From the NCBI RefSeq assembly GCF_037977055.1, contig NZ_CP150274.1, forward strand, positions 3,534,001 to 3,598,000: a stretch of 64,000 nucleotides of DNA, written 5' to 3'. Under the pieces are notes generated by a model, which was not told the DNA's origin, ran no database searches, and saw only the letters and a list, made by a program, of their open reading frames with translations. This DNA comes from Paenibacillus sp. FSL K6-1096. Its GTDB lineage: Bacteria; Bacillota; Bacilli; Paenibacillales; Paenibacillaceae. The position numbers and the translations under genes are program-made. The first letter of the stretch is position 1. The number at the start of each line of letters is the position of its first letter. Below are positions 23,956 through 35,324 of the stretch, piece after piece.

Positions 23956-24001
23956 AAAAAGGATCGCCTCCTCAGTCAATGACCGGGAGATGATCCTTTT
24001 C
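23956..24001. terminator. terminator between LuxR gene and RiPP operon
   Basis: AAAAGGATC...CCTC pairs with GGGAG...GATCCTTTT with T runs on both sides. It ends the minus-strand regulator gene and separates it from the peptide operon. Confidence 0.8.
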
Positions 24002-24003
24002 TA

Positions 24004-24600
24004 TTACTCATTATTTCCATTGTAAGCGGCTCGAAAAAAAAGAGAAACTGCCTCCTTTTGGTTGTGAACTCCAAGCTTACTCAAAAGATTGCGGATATGA
24101 GTCCGTACCGTAGTATATGAAATGTATAATTCTAAAGAAATCTGCTGCGTTGAATAGCCTCTGGATAATAGGTGCAGCACCTTATTTTCTTGGGGAGTCA
24201 GCTTCTCTATCAGAGAAAACCTCGAGGTCTGTTCGAGGGTCACCCAAATTAACCGCTTATTGTAGCTGCTGACACGAATATCCTTCATAAAAGGAACCCG
24301 GATGGAGCCACATTGAACAAATACCTTGCGTGATCCGTTGCAATTGTTCATGTGTTTTGTAGCATTTAGAACCTGGCAGGTTCTACAGAGACTGTTCCCG
24401 GTACAATCACTGAAGAGATCAAGCGAACGGCAGGTCTTGCCTACAGCTTGTGTAGCTGAAATACCAAGCAGCATTTCAAGCTCTGTGCTCCATTGTATAA
24501 CTCGCCCGGTCTCATCAATGATAAAGTAGCAGTCAGAAGTTCGCCTGATCCAACTCATATCCTCTACATTAGTTACGAAAGACTCTTTGAGCTCTTCCAT
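24004..24600 (-). CDS. PAS-LuxR regulator with cysteine cluster, upstream of RiPP operon
   Basis: This is a 198-residue protein. Residues 20-115 form a PAS-like sensor (DCYFIIDETGRVIQWSTELEMLLGIS) holding a cysteine group (C in KTCRSLDLF, SDCTGN, SLCRTC, NNCNG). From about residue 130 a LuxR helix-turn-helix follows (LTPQENKVLHLLSRGYSTQQISLEL...RTHIRNLLSKLGV). The cysteines could bind a metal, an iron-sulfur cluster or sense redox; this is inference. It is transcribed from its own strong promoter on the same strand as the peptide operon and directly upstream, so it is the likely pathway regulator. The start is ATG at 24600 after GGGGGTGAAAG. Confidence 0.85.
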   Translation of the reverse strand: MEELKESFVTNVEDMSWIRRTSDCYFIIDETGRVIQWSTELEMLLGISATQAVGKTCRSLDLFSDCTGNSLCRTCQVLNATKHMNNCNGSRKVFVQCGSIRVPFMKDIRVSSYNKRLIWVTLEQTSRFSLIEKLTPQENKVLHLLSRGYSTQQISLELYISYTTVRTHIRNLLSKLGVHNQKEAVSLFFRAAYNGNNE

Positions 24601-24706
24601 CTTTCACCCCCATATTCCGAAAGTGACTCGAATGGTTATTAGTGAAGTTTGTCTAGATGCAGATTCCAGTGAAGAAATATTTATAGAATTATTTTCTATT
24701 TATTTG

Positions 24707-24734
24707 ATTATAGCATTGCACTACGGACTGTCAA
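24707..24734 (-). promoter_or_regulatory. sigma-A promoter of the PAS-LuxR gene
   Basis: TTGACA (24734-24729), 16 bases and TATAAT (24712-24707) on the minus strand: both hexamers are consensus. It leaves a leader of about 100 bases before the ATG at 24600. Confidence 0.8.
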
Positions 24735-24769
24735 TTCTTCATTTTTCTACTATACGGTGAACTCCGGCC

Positions 24770-25411
24770 CTAAGAGAATTGCCAGAAACCTGCTACCGGA
24801 CGTTTAATCTCTGCCGTCTCAATTTGAGCATAAACATAAAGCGCCCCATACCCGAAAAGATAACTCGCGTCCTCTTGAAGCAAGGTATCGGGATAGCCGT
24901 CTTCATCGACCTGGAAGAAGAAAGAGAAGCCATCCTCCTCCAACTGCGTAGAATAATACTCTTCACTCTGAAGCAGTCTCGGGGTTCCACCCATTTTGAT
25001 CAAAAAAGGCTGATCCGCTGATTCCACATCACTGCACCGTTCTCCGGCTGAAATATGGTGTTGGCGCAGGCCTGTGTGCGTGTACAACTCTTTGCCACTC
25101 TCTGTTGATACAGGATGCTCCAGCACCTTGATCGGACAATCAGGATACCTGTTATGTTCCAGATAATCCTCATAATCTTCAGGAATGAAGATCGAAATCA
25201 TGCGCTCCGGCTGATACGGATGGATAAGACTCAGATAGAACAGGTAGGCTCTGTCCCCTTCATGAACAAGATTGGCCGAATCGTCAAAAAATTCAGGCGC
25301 ATTCCCGCCGATCCAGCCAGCCCGGGGGCTGTCCGCTACAGCCGGTTCCGCATAATATAGCCTACATTCTGTTCTCCGGGTCAACAGATTCATTAGATTG
25401 TCCATCGTCAT
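24770..25411 (-). CDS. DUF1963/YwqG-like protein
   Basis: This 213-residue soluble acidic protein has RAGWIGGNAPEFFDD, YLFYLSLIHPYQPERMISIFIP, and LIKMGGTPRLLQSEEYYSTQLEEDG followed by FSFFFQVDEDGYPD, which match the layout of DUF1963 (YwqG) proteins: paired beta-rich halves with GG-P motifs. The function is unknown; many occur near toxin-immunity genes. The start ATG at 25411 (MTMDNLMN) follows GAGAGGGGGTA and is preferred over a start 57 bases upstream. Confidence 0.6.
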   Translation of the reverse strand: MTMDNLMNLLTRRTECRLYYAEPAVADSPRAGWIGGNAPEFFDDSANLVHEGDRAYLFYLSLIHPYQPERMISIFIPEDYEDYLEHNRYPDCPIKVLEHPVSTESGKELYTHTGLRQHHISAGERCSDVESADQPFLIKMGGTPRLLQSEEYYSTQLEEDGFSFFFQVDEDGYPDTLLQEDASYLFGYGALYVYAQIETAEIKRPVAGFWQFS

Positions 25412-25505
25412 TACCCCCTCTCCCATACCTTTTAGGAAAAGTGTAATAATTCCATTCAGCAGGGTCAAGTGACGGGCAAAGCGGATCTGACCAGCGAATC
25501 AAGTG

Positions 25506-25545
25506 GAAACGGCTTTGCCGTCCTTTTAAAGGACGGTACCGTTTC
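25506..25545. repeat. long nested hairpin
   Basis: Inner stem CCGTCCTTT-t-AAAGGACGG (25518-25536) is flanked by outer arms GAAACGG (25506-25512) and CCGTTTC (25539-25545). No T run follows on either strand. It lies between the PTS operon terminator and the gene at 25411. Confidence 0.6.
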
Positions 25546-25595
25546 GGCGAGAAATAGAAGGATAACGTACAGTGTGAAACATATACATTCTTATA

Positions 25596-25630
25596 TTTTT
25601 AAAAAGGCACCCAAGCGGGTGCCTTCTGCA
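25596..25630 (-). terminator. terminator of the beta-glucoside operon
   Basis: AAGGCACCC-aagc-GGGTGCCTT forms a nine-pair stem; on the minus strand TTTTTAAAAAT follows. It lies 30 bases after the 6-phospho-beta-glucosidase stop. Confidence 0.85.
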
Positions 25631-25657
25631 TTTTCGAGCGAGCTCATGTCCCTTAGA

Positions 25658-28992
<3,335 letters not shown>

Positions 28993-29032
28993 GGTGCAGC
29001 TCACTCCTCTTCATTTATAAGCAAAAATATAA

Positions 29033-29105
29033 GAAAAACCTAAACCGGCCAAAGAATACCCCCGGAAAAGCATAGGGATAAATCTAAGTCCAGTTTAGGT
29101 TTTGC
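29033..29105 (-). terminator. LicT-controlled terminator before bglP
   Basis: On the minus strand AAAACCTAAACTGG pairs with CCGGTTTAGGTTTTT (29048-29034) and is followed by CTTAT. Its 5' arm overlaps the end of the RAT (29098-29126), so antiterminator and terminator exclude each other. Confidence 0.85.
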
Positions 29106-29126
29106 CTGCTCCGCAGTAGCAACCCT
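29098..29126 (-). promoter_or_regulatory. RAT antiterminator site 2 (licT-bglP gap)
   Basis: The minus strand reads GGGTTGCTACTGCGGAGCAG followed by GCAAAACC, matching the ribonucleic antiterminator consensus of LicT/SacY/BglG. It sits ten bases after the licT stop. Confidence 0.85.
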
Positions 29127-29135
29127 AAACGAGGG

Positions 29136-29966
29136 TTATTTTAGATGAACAACTCTTTCAATATGGATGGTCAAGTACATGATCTCTTCATTGGTTAGTG
29201 TGCAGTTGTATGTTTTTCGGATATAATCCTGAATCTTCCGTCCGCACAAGAAGGACTCTTTATACTGCTGCTTGACCATCTCATATAACTCACTATCCGA
29301 ATTCTCAATATGCGTTCCATTTAATATTCTTCGGGCGAAGAATTTAAGATGGGTGACGAACCTGTAATACGTTAGCGACTCTTCATCGTAATCGATTTTG
29401 AAGTGATACTTCACGATATTGAGAATTTCATGCACAATCTTGGTGATTTTCACTACATTCGGAATTTCTTCATTCATATGCGCATTCACCAGATGGAGCG
29501 CAATATGGGCAGCCTCGTCCTCCGGGAACTGAATTCCCAGCTCCTCGCGGATCAATAACAGCGCTTTCTCGCCAATCGCGAATTCGTCCTGGTAGAATTT
29601 CTTGACCTCCCACAGCAATACATTCTTGATATGGTGACCCTGCTTGGACCGTTCGATCGCTGAATGGATGTGGTCGGTCAGGCTAACATAGATGCTGTCG
29701 TGCAGTCTCTTCCCCAGATTCATTTTGGCGAGATTAATAATGCGCTCCGAAATTTCCATATGCTCCAGCGGGATTTCGGATAGAAGCGTCTTCATTTGGT
29801 CAGAGATGCTTTCATTGTCCATGAAGATCTTCTCGATGTGATCCTCCTCAATCAGATCGCCTGATTTCTTCCTGAACGCAATTCCCTTACCCATTACTAC
29901 AACTTCTTTATTCTGTTCATTCACAGTGATCACGGCATTATTATTCAACACTTTTTGGATTCTCAT
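29136..29966 (-). CDS. licT: transcriptional antiterminator LicT/BglG
   Basis: This 276-residue protein has the N-terminal RNA-binding CAT domain (MRIQKVLNNNAVITVNEQ, GKGIAFRKKSGD) and two PTS regulation domains with conserved histidines (PRD1 around RLHDSIYVSLTDHIHSAI; PRD2 around FVTHLKFFARRIL and TIHIERV). Dephosphorylated or phosphorylated PRDs report PTS state; the CAT dimer stabilises RAT hairpins. Two RAT sites flank the gene, so it controls its own mRNA and bglP-bglH. The start is ATG after AAAGGTGATTATT. Confidence 0.93.
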   Translation of the reverse strand: MRIQKVLNNNAVITVNEQNKEVVVMGKGIAFRKKSGDLIEEDHIEKIFMDNESISDQMKTLLSEIPLEHMEISERIINLAKMNLGKRLHDSIYVSLTDHIHSAIERSKQGHHIKNVLLWEVKKFYQDEFAIGEKALLLIREELGIQFPEDEAAHIALHLVNAHMNEEIPNVVKITKIVHEILNIVKYHFKIDYDEESLTYYRFVTHLKFFARRILNGTHIENSDSELYEMVKQQYKESFLCGRKIQDYIRKTYNCTLTNEEIMYLTIHIERVVHLK

Positions 29967-29987
29967 AATAATCACCTTTGCCAAAAA

Positions 29988-30067
29988 ATAAAAAAGACAA
30001 AACCAAAAACATCACCATATCAAAATAGTGCGGTTAATGGTCTTGCCTACATACGTAGTTACAATCC
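29988..30067 (-). promoter_or_regulatory. RAT antiterminator site 1 with overlapping terminator before licT
   Basis: On the minus strand a RAT begins GGATTGTAACTACGTATGTA and ends GGCAAGACC (30067-30039). Downstream GGTTTTGTCTTTTTT (30004-29990) can pair back to AGACC...ACC at the RAT end, a weaker terminator than the one before bglP. It gives autoregulation of licT. Confidence 0.8.
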
Positions 30068-30092
30068 ACGTTATCTATTTAATTATGGACCG

Positions 30093-30121
30093 ATTATAAC
30101 ATGGATTTTTGGGTTCAACAA
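30093..30121 (-). promoter_or_regulatory. promoter of the licT-bglP-bglH operon
   Basis: TTGTTG (30121-30116), 17 bases and TATAAT (30098-30093) on the minus strand, about 25 bases before the first RAT. Confidence 0.7.
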
Positions 30122-30152
30122 GACTTTATTGCAACCCTTTTCATGGAAAATG

Positions 30153-30767
30153 TTACGCTTCCGAGGAAGCATTCGGCCGCCGGGGATCAATAATGGAATG
30201 CTCAATCTCTTCGATGTAGGAATCGAACGATTCCACGCCTTCACTTAAGATTAATGCGGCTTCCTGCGCCGTGACTGGCACCGCCCATTGGATCTGAACC
30301 CCCTCGTCTCCAACCTCGATCGCCTCCAGTTCCTCACTTTCTCCCCTAAGCTCATCCAGCAACAGGGCAGTGGTTGTCCAGTTCGCCGGAGCAAGCGGAC
30401 TCTCCCCCATTACTCTAGGTATCCGTGAATCACCGGCAGTCTCGATATGATGCGCAATAAGGTCACTGAGATAGGTGAAAATCCGGTCCACAGACTCTCC
30501 GCCTAAGTCAGGGGTTAGAGCCATCATCCACTCCGCACCCACTACTTGTCCATTGGGCCGGTGAGCCGCGGATAACCCGACTGTCGCGAACCTCGCAATC
30601 TCACCCTCCCCCGCCGCCGGAAAATAATAGATCTCAACATGGACGCCTGTTTCGGGCTTGCTTAAGATCACCCGGTACTCCGGCATCTCCCACTCCCGCA
30701 TATAGGCACCTAGGATAACCGTCCTGCGGATATCGAAGGAGAGCTCCCTCTCTTTAGCTGATTCCAT
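30153..30767 (-). CDS. SUFU-like domain protein
   Basis: This 204-residue protein resembles bacterial suppressor-of-fused (SUFU) domain proteins: VHIEIYYFPAAGEG-like N-terminal strand (VEIYYFPAAGEGEIARFATVGLSA), EWMMALTPDLGGE, and a C-terminal YIEEIEHSIIDPRRP. Bacterial members have unknown function and are frequent around polymorphic-toxin immunity loci. The start is uncertain; the ATG at 30767 (MESAKEREL) was chosen because the longer frame overlaps the phosphoesterase coding region. It lies downstream of that gene on the same strand. Confidence 0.6.
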   Translation of the reverse strand: MESAKERELSFDIRRTVILGAYMREWEMPEYRVILSKPETGVHVEIYYFPAAGEGEIARFATVGLSAAHRPNGQVVGAEWMMALTPDLGGESVDRIFTYLSDLIAHHIETAGDSRIPRVMGESPLAPANWTTTALLLDELRGESEELEAIEVGDEGVQIQWAVPVTAQEAALILSEGVESFDSYIEEIEHSIIDPRRPNASSEA

Positions 30768-30852
30768 GAAAACGGTAATCACCTTCCCTCTTTCGGATAG
30801 GATATGGTTAAATAGTGCGCAATCCCGAATAGCCACGGTCACAATAGTACGT

Positions 30853-31791
30853 TTAAATCCGCTTCCACACCTTCTCCGGCCCATGTTCAGGCTGCTTAAG
30901 CTGCACTTCACCGCCTTCAAACATAAGCCAGCTGTCAAATGAGGCTCCGTTCTCCCTAAGTTGAATTACCCTTGCACCCCGCTGGAACCCCTCCCGCCCG
31001 TAACTGTTATAACCGGTTGCCCGTCCATAATGCAAGCGGATGCCTTGAAGCTCTCCCCAGAAGTCATTCACATGATCATGCCCGCAGAAAACACCCTTAA
31101 CATCCCCTCTGTCCACAAAGGCTGCGAATAAACCAGAGTTTACCTTTGGACAACCCATTCCTTCATAGTTGTGCCCGTAGCACACATGATAATCCCACAA
31201 CTCATTGTATTCAGGCAGGGGAATATGCAGGAAGGCAAGTGAAGGCACACTCTGTCCACCATTCATTTCTGCAATAGCAGCTGATTGGTCCAGATACCAG
31301 CCGATTTGTTTATGGGTAATCCATTCAAAGCCGCCGGGGGGATGAGCCGCATTGCTTCCCGAATCCAATAGATATAAGGCGGCAGAAGGTACTCCGTCAG
31401 CCGAGTTCAGCAGGATAACCGTATGGCCTGCCCGATTACCAAGCACTGGTCCTGCCTCTGTCAGACAATGCGGACTAGCCTGCTGCAGGCTGAGCAACTC
31501 ATGCTTAACGGTGAGCGAATGTCCTGCATCATGATTGCCAAAGATAGCGGCCCACGGTGAGCCGGTTGCCAGAACAACGGCTACTGCATCACTGTAAGCG
31601 GCGATTGGGTCCGGGCAATCTTCATAATGAATAACGTCCCCGGTGAATAGTACCAGATTAGGCTTGGCGTTATGTATAATATCCTTCATTAAACGGGCAG
31701 TATGCTCATCATGCTCCGTACCGCTCCAATGCAAATCGGTAAACTGGACTATGGTGAATGTACCATCCTGGCGGAATGATAAATTGTGCAT
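30853..31791 (-). CDS. metallophosphoesterase (calcineurin-like)
   Basis: This 312-residue protein carries all metal-ligand motifs of calcineurin-like phosphoesterases in order: FTDLHW (DxH), LFTGDVIHYED (GD), IFGNHDAGH (GNHD), a histidine in AFLHIPLPEY, and GHDHVND (GHxH). It lacks a signal peptide, so it is cytoplasmic. The fold resembles the family annotated as purple-acid-phosphatase-like or DNA repair exonuclease-like phosphoesterases; the substrate is unknown. GAGGAGGCCATGCT precedes the ATG. Confidence 0.9.
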   Translation of the reverse strand: MHNLSFRQDGTFTIVQFTDLHWSGTEHDEHTARLMKDIIHNAKPNLVLFTGDVIHYEDCPDPIAAYSDAVAVVLATGSPWAAIFGNHDAGHSLTVKHELLSLQQASPHCLTEAGPVLGNRAGHTVILLNSADGVPSAALYLLDSGSNAAHPPGGFEWITHKQIGWYLDQSAAIAEMNGGQSVPSLAFLHIPLPEYNELWDYHVCYGHNYEGMGCPKVNSGLFAAFVDRGDVKGVFCGHDHVNDFWGELQGIRLHYGRATGYNSYGREGFQRGARVIQLRENGASFDSWLMFEGGEVQLKQPEHGPEKVWKRI

Positions 31792-31829
31792 AGCATGGCC
31801 TCCTCATTTATTCTTCAGAATAACTGCTT

Positions 31830-32411
31830 CTACCTTACTAAGTTAAGTATCTCTCTCACAAAAGTATCAACAACCGCCCTGTCCGGGCGGGACTTCAGGA
31901 ACACCGTGAGGCCTATTAACGAAATGACCAGTGTCTGCGCCAGATTTTTGGCGTTAATTCCGGGATCAAGCTCTCCTGACCGCAAGCCCCGTTCTATCGT
32001 TTCCTGGAAGATGACCGAGAGGTACATCTGATGTTCCCTGGTCAGGAGCTCAAACTTCTCGTCATGGGGAGCCAGCTCCACCATTGAATTGATGCAGAAG
32101 CAGCCCCAGCTCGGGCTTTTCCCGTATTCTTTCGACACCATATCTTCAAAAAAAGTGCGGAACGCCTCTCTAACCGAAGCATGCTTTTGCAGACTGAGGC
32201 GGACATGGGCAGCATGGGAGCTCGTATATTTCCGCAGTGCAGCTTCAAATAATCCTTTTTTGTCGCCAAAGGTAGCGTATATGCTTGGACGCTGAATGCC
32301 CATTCTGGCGGTTAAGTCGCTTAATGAGGCCGCTTCGAATCCTTTTTCCCAGAATACATGCATCGCCGCATCTAACGCCTTGTCCTCATCAAATTCGCGC
32401 GGACGGGCCAT
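31830..32411 (-). CDS. TetR/AcrR family repressor
   Basis: This 193-residue protein has an N-terminal HTH (ALDAAMHVFWEKGFEAASLSDLTARMGIQRPSIYATFGDKKGLF) and the C-terminal ligand region of the TetR_C_6/AcrR type (GCFCINSMVELAPHD, NAKNLAQTLVISLIGLTVF). It is divergent from the broken MFS gene at 32609, the probable target. The start follows GGGAGTGCT. Confidence 0.9.
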   Translation of the reverse strand: MARPREFDEDKALDAAMHVFWEKGFEAASLSDLTARMGIQRPSIYATFGDKKGLFEAALRKYTSSHAAHVRLSLQKHASVREAFRTFFEDMVSKEYGKSPSWGCFCINSMVELAPHDEKFELLTREHQMYLSVIFQETIERGLRSGELDPGINAKNLAQTLVISLIGLTVFLKSRPDRAVVDTFVREILNLVR

Positions 32412-32502
32412 AGCACTCCCTCATTTCATATCGAATGGTATATTACGATTGTATTTGGCGAAGCTCATTCTGTCAATTATACTAATCCTCCTCCAGTTCC
32501 CC

Positions 32503-32531
32503 TTGACAGTTAATTTTTCTTAGCGTTATAT
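32503..32531 (+). promoter_or_regulatory. promoter of the frameshifted MFS gene
   Basis: TTGACA (32503-32508), 17 bases and TTATAT (32526-32531), about 70 bases before the MFS coding region and divergent from the TetR gene. Confidence 0.6.
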
Positions 32532-32596
32532 TTATCAGGACTTATTACATACTGATCGGTATTATATTATCCCATATTTCGAAGGAGGCGTTCGCT

Positions 32597-33816
32597 CTGG
32601 CGAATCCTGTGAAAGAACCGAAAGTCCTTCCCGCAGCATCCGAACCGGTAACCGCATCTGTAATGTCCCGCAAGGTTGCACTCCTGTTGCCGTCACCTGC
32701 GGACTGGCTGTCGCCAACATCTATTACGCGCAGCCCCTGCTGGATGCGATCTCCAGCGAGTTCGGGATTACGCATTCATCCATCGGCATGGTCATTACCA
32801 TTACTCAGATTTGCTACGCCCTTGGATTACTATTGCTGGTTCCTCTCGGAGATTTACTGAACCGGCGCAGGCTGATTGCCGGGCAGATGCTGTTATCCGT
32901 GTTGGCTTTAGCTGTAGTAGGCACTGCCTCCACCGGTACGGTGTTATTCATAGGCATGGCTGCGGTTGGATTACTTGCGGTTGTGACCCAGACGCTTGTG
33001 GCGTTCGCTGCAACCCTGGCGGCCCCGGCTGAACGCGGGCGCACCGTGGGGGTGGTGACCAGCGGAATTGTCATTGGCATTCTCTTGGCGCGGACATTCG
33101 CTGGCGTGTTAACAGATCTGGCCGGTTGGCGGGCTGTCTACCTTGTCTCGGCGGGACTCACGCTAATCATGGCTTGTGTATTGTTTAGGGTGCTTCCGGG
33201 TACTGAGCCCCGAAGGGAATCCTTATCCTACCCGCAGCTGCTCCGTTCGCTGTTCACCCTGTTCGCACAAGAACGGCTCCTGCGAATCCGTGCTGTGTTA
33301 TGCCTGCTGATATTTACTGCCTTCAGTATATTATGGACCTCCCTGGTGCTGCCGCTCAGCGCTCCACCGCTGTCGCTGTCCCATACGGCGATTGGCGCGT
33401 TCGGTCTCGCCGGAGTCACCGGGGCATTAGCAGCAGCGCGGGCAGGCCGTCTGGCTGACCGGGGGTTGGGGCAAAAGACCACCGGCGTGGCACTGACTCT
33501 GCTGCTACTCTCATGGCTGCCAATTAGCTATACTACACATTCCCTGCTTGCGTTAATCGCCGGAATTATTCTTCTTGACCTGGCCGTACAGGCCGTACAT
33601 GTCACCAATCAGAGCATGATTCTTAATCTGCGCCCGGCTGCCCGCAGCAGGCTTACTGCCGGTTACATGGTCTTCTATTCGATCGGCAGCGCCACCGGAT
33701 CGATTGCCTCTACCAGCATGTATGCCTACTGGGGCTGGAATGGGGTATGTCTGCTCGGTGCAATGGTCAGTGCGCTGGCTCTGATATTCTGGGCGTTAAC
33801 CCGTCATATGAAATGA
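32597..33816 (+). pseudogene. MFS transporter broken by a frameshift near 32690
   Basis: The first part reads VKEPKVLPAASEPV and SVMSRKVALLLP in one frame. From about 32690 the continuation VTCGLAVANIYYAQPLLDAI, a typical first MFS helix, is in another frame and runs to 33816. The text CTGTTGCCGTCACC becomes a normal ALLLAVTCG sequence if one G is restored (TTGGCC), so a one-base deletion is the simplest explanation. The rest has about eleven helices of the drug-exporter type. GGAGG at 32584 stands eight bases before an in-frame CTG at 32597; the GTG at 32609 is the nearest usual start. It is either a pseudogene or a sequencing error. Confidence 0.75.
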
Positions 33817-33903
33817 ATAATGTAACGCCTTCACCATGCCTCTGCGGGGTTTGTCAAACTTTGAAATTTCCATTATTGTTATCCTTAACTTACATTTGAC
33901 GTT

Positions 33904-35217
33904 ATGGATGCAGAAATGGAGGCCCGGATTTCCTTGAAGCCACGATTGTTAACCCGTTCTTTCTATTATCTCTGGACGACCCAGACGGCGGCGAATGCTG
34001 CCGATGTCTTATATATTATGGCGCTGACCGTGCTGGTGCTGGACCGGACCGATTCCCTTGTATCGGCGGCGCTGATGCCGCTGATGCGCAGCGCCGCCCA
34101 GATGGTGAGCGGCTTCATCGCACCGCTGCTTATCAACCGGGTCAAGCTGCCCTCGCTGCTGCTCATCTCACAGACAGGCCAGTTCCTGTTGTTTGTGGTG
34201 CTGGCACTGTACCTGCAGCTTAACAGTGCGGCGGCTTCACTCACGCTGGTCTTCGCCCTTGTCTTCGTCATGTCCTTCCTGGACGGCTGGAGCGTTCCGG
34301 CCCGCAATGCGCTGGTGCCGCGGCTCGTCACGCGGGAGGAAGGCCTGCTGCAAGCCAACGGCCTGATCAGCGTCAGTGATCAGGTGGTGCAATTTGCGGG
34401 CTGGGGACTTAGCGGCCTGGTGGTCGCTTTCCTGGGACCCAGCCCGGCGCTGCTGCTGACAGCGGCCATTTACGGGCTGGCGGCCGCATTTACGCTTGGC
34501 GTGAGGGAACCGGCAGAGGCAATGGTCCAGAAGCAGGCGCTGCCGGCAGACTCGGAGCCGGCGGCGCCAGCTGCTTCGAAATGGAAGACCCTGACCGAAG
34601 GCTGGACCCTTATCTGGCGGATGCCCCGCCTGCGCATACTTACCTTCATGGACATCATCGACATGCTCGGGGGCTCGGTCTGGGTCGGCGCATTCACCCT
34701 GGCCTTCGTCCAGGTGGCGCTGAAGCAAGGCGAAGAATGGTGGGGCTTCATTAATGCAGCCTATTTCGCCGGAACGGTCGGCGGCGGGCTGCTGGTCCTG
34801 TCGGCAGTGCGGCTCATCGGGAACCGTTACCTGGGAGCGATGCTCATCGGTATGGCAGGCTACAGCCTGCTCACCCTGATGTACGCTTTGAATACCCAGC
34901 CATATGTAGCGCTGATCCTTGTTCTGCTGACGGGCCCGTTCACGGAGCTGTCAGTGATTAACCGGCGTACCCTCATCCAGCGCAGCCTCTCCAAGCAGAT
35001 GCTGCCCACGGTGCTGGCTGCGCAAGCTTCGCTGCTGCATCTGGTGTTCTGCATCTCGCTCTTGCTCATGGCCTGGCTGGCCGAACAATTCGGGATCGTC
35101 AATCTGTATCTGCTCGCGGCGGTTCTGACATCGCTGGCTTTCTGCACCGGCGTGCTCGGCCGCCGGGCATTCCGGGACGAACCGGCGTCATCAGATGCCA
35201 GCCTTCCAAACCTGTAA
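33904..35217 (+). CDS. MFS transporter
   Basis: This 437-residue protein has about twelve hydrophobic helices and opens SFYYLWTTQTAANAADVLYIMALTVLVL, with MPLMRSAAQMVSGFIAPLL and SFLDGWSVPARNALVPRLVTREEGLLQANG, a pattern of the MFS_3/enterobactin-exporter-like (EntS) family. A hydrophilic loop between helices 6 and 7 contains PADSEPAAPAASKW. The substrate is unknown. The ribosome site before the ATG at 33904 is weak, so the start is uncertain. It follows the broken MFS gene by 87 bases. Confidence 0.85.
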   Translation: MDAEMEARISLKPRLLTRSFYYLWTTQTAANAADVLYIMALTVLVLDRTDSLVSAALMPLMRSAAQMVSGFIAPLLINRVKLPSLLLISQTGQFLLFVVLALYLQLNSAAASLTLVFALVFVMSFLDGWSVPARNALVPRLVTREEGLLQANGLISVSDQVVQFAGWGLSGLVVAFLGPSPALLLTAAIYGLAAAFTLGVREPAEAMVQKQALPADSEPAAPAASKWKTLTEGWTLIWRMPRLRILTFMDIIDMLGGSVWVGAFTLAFVQVALKQGEEWWGFINAAYFAGTVGGGLLVLSAVRLIGNRYLGAMLIGMAGYSLLTLMYALNTQPYVALILVLLTGPFTELSVINRRTLIQRSLSKQMLPTVLAAQASLLHLVFCISLLLMAWLAEQFGIVNLYLLAAVLTSLAFCTGVLGRRAFRDEPASSDASLPNL

Positions 35218-35285
35218 TTGTGTAGTTGTCTGTGATGAAATATCATACAATTAAGCAGATGGATGATTAGAAGGAGAGATCTGGG

Positions 35286-35324
35286 ATGCAGCATAATAAC
35301 TCTGTGGCAGATGAACTAGAATGA
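35286..35324 (+). CDS. 12-codon upstream frame coupled to the ABC1 kinase gene
   Basis: AAGGAGAGATCTGGG precedes ATG of the frame MQHNNSVADELE, whose TGA stop overlaps the ATG of the next gene (ATGA at 35321-35324). The kinase start has no good ribosome site of its own, so its translation may depend on this small frame. Confidence 0.45.
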   Translation: MQHNNSVADELE

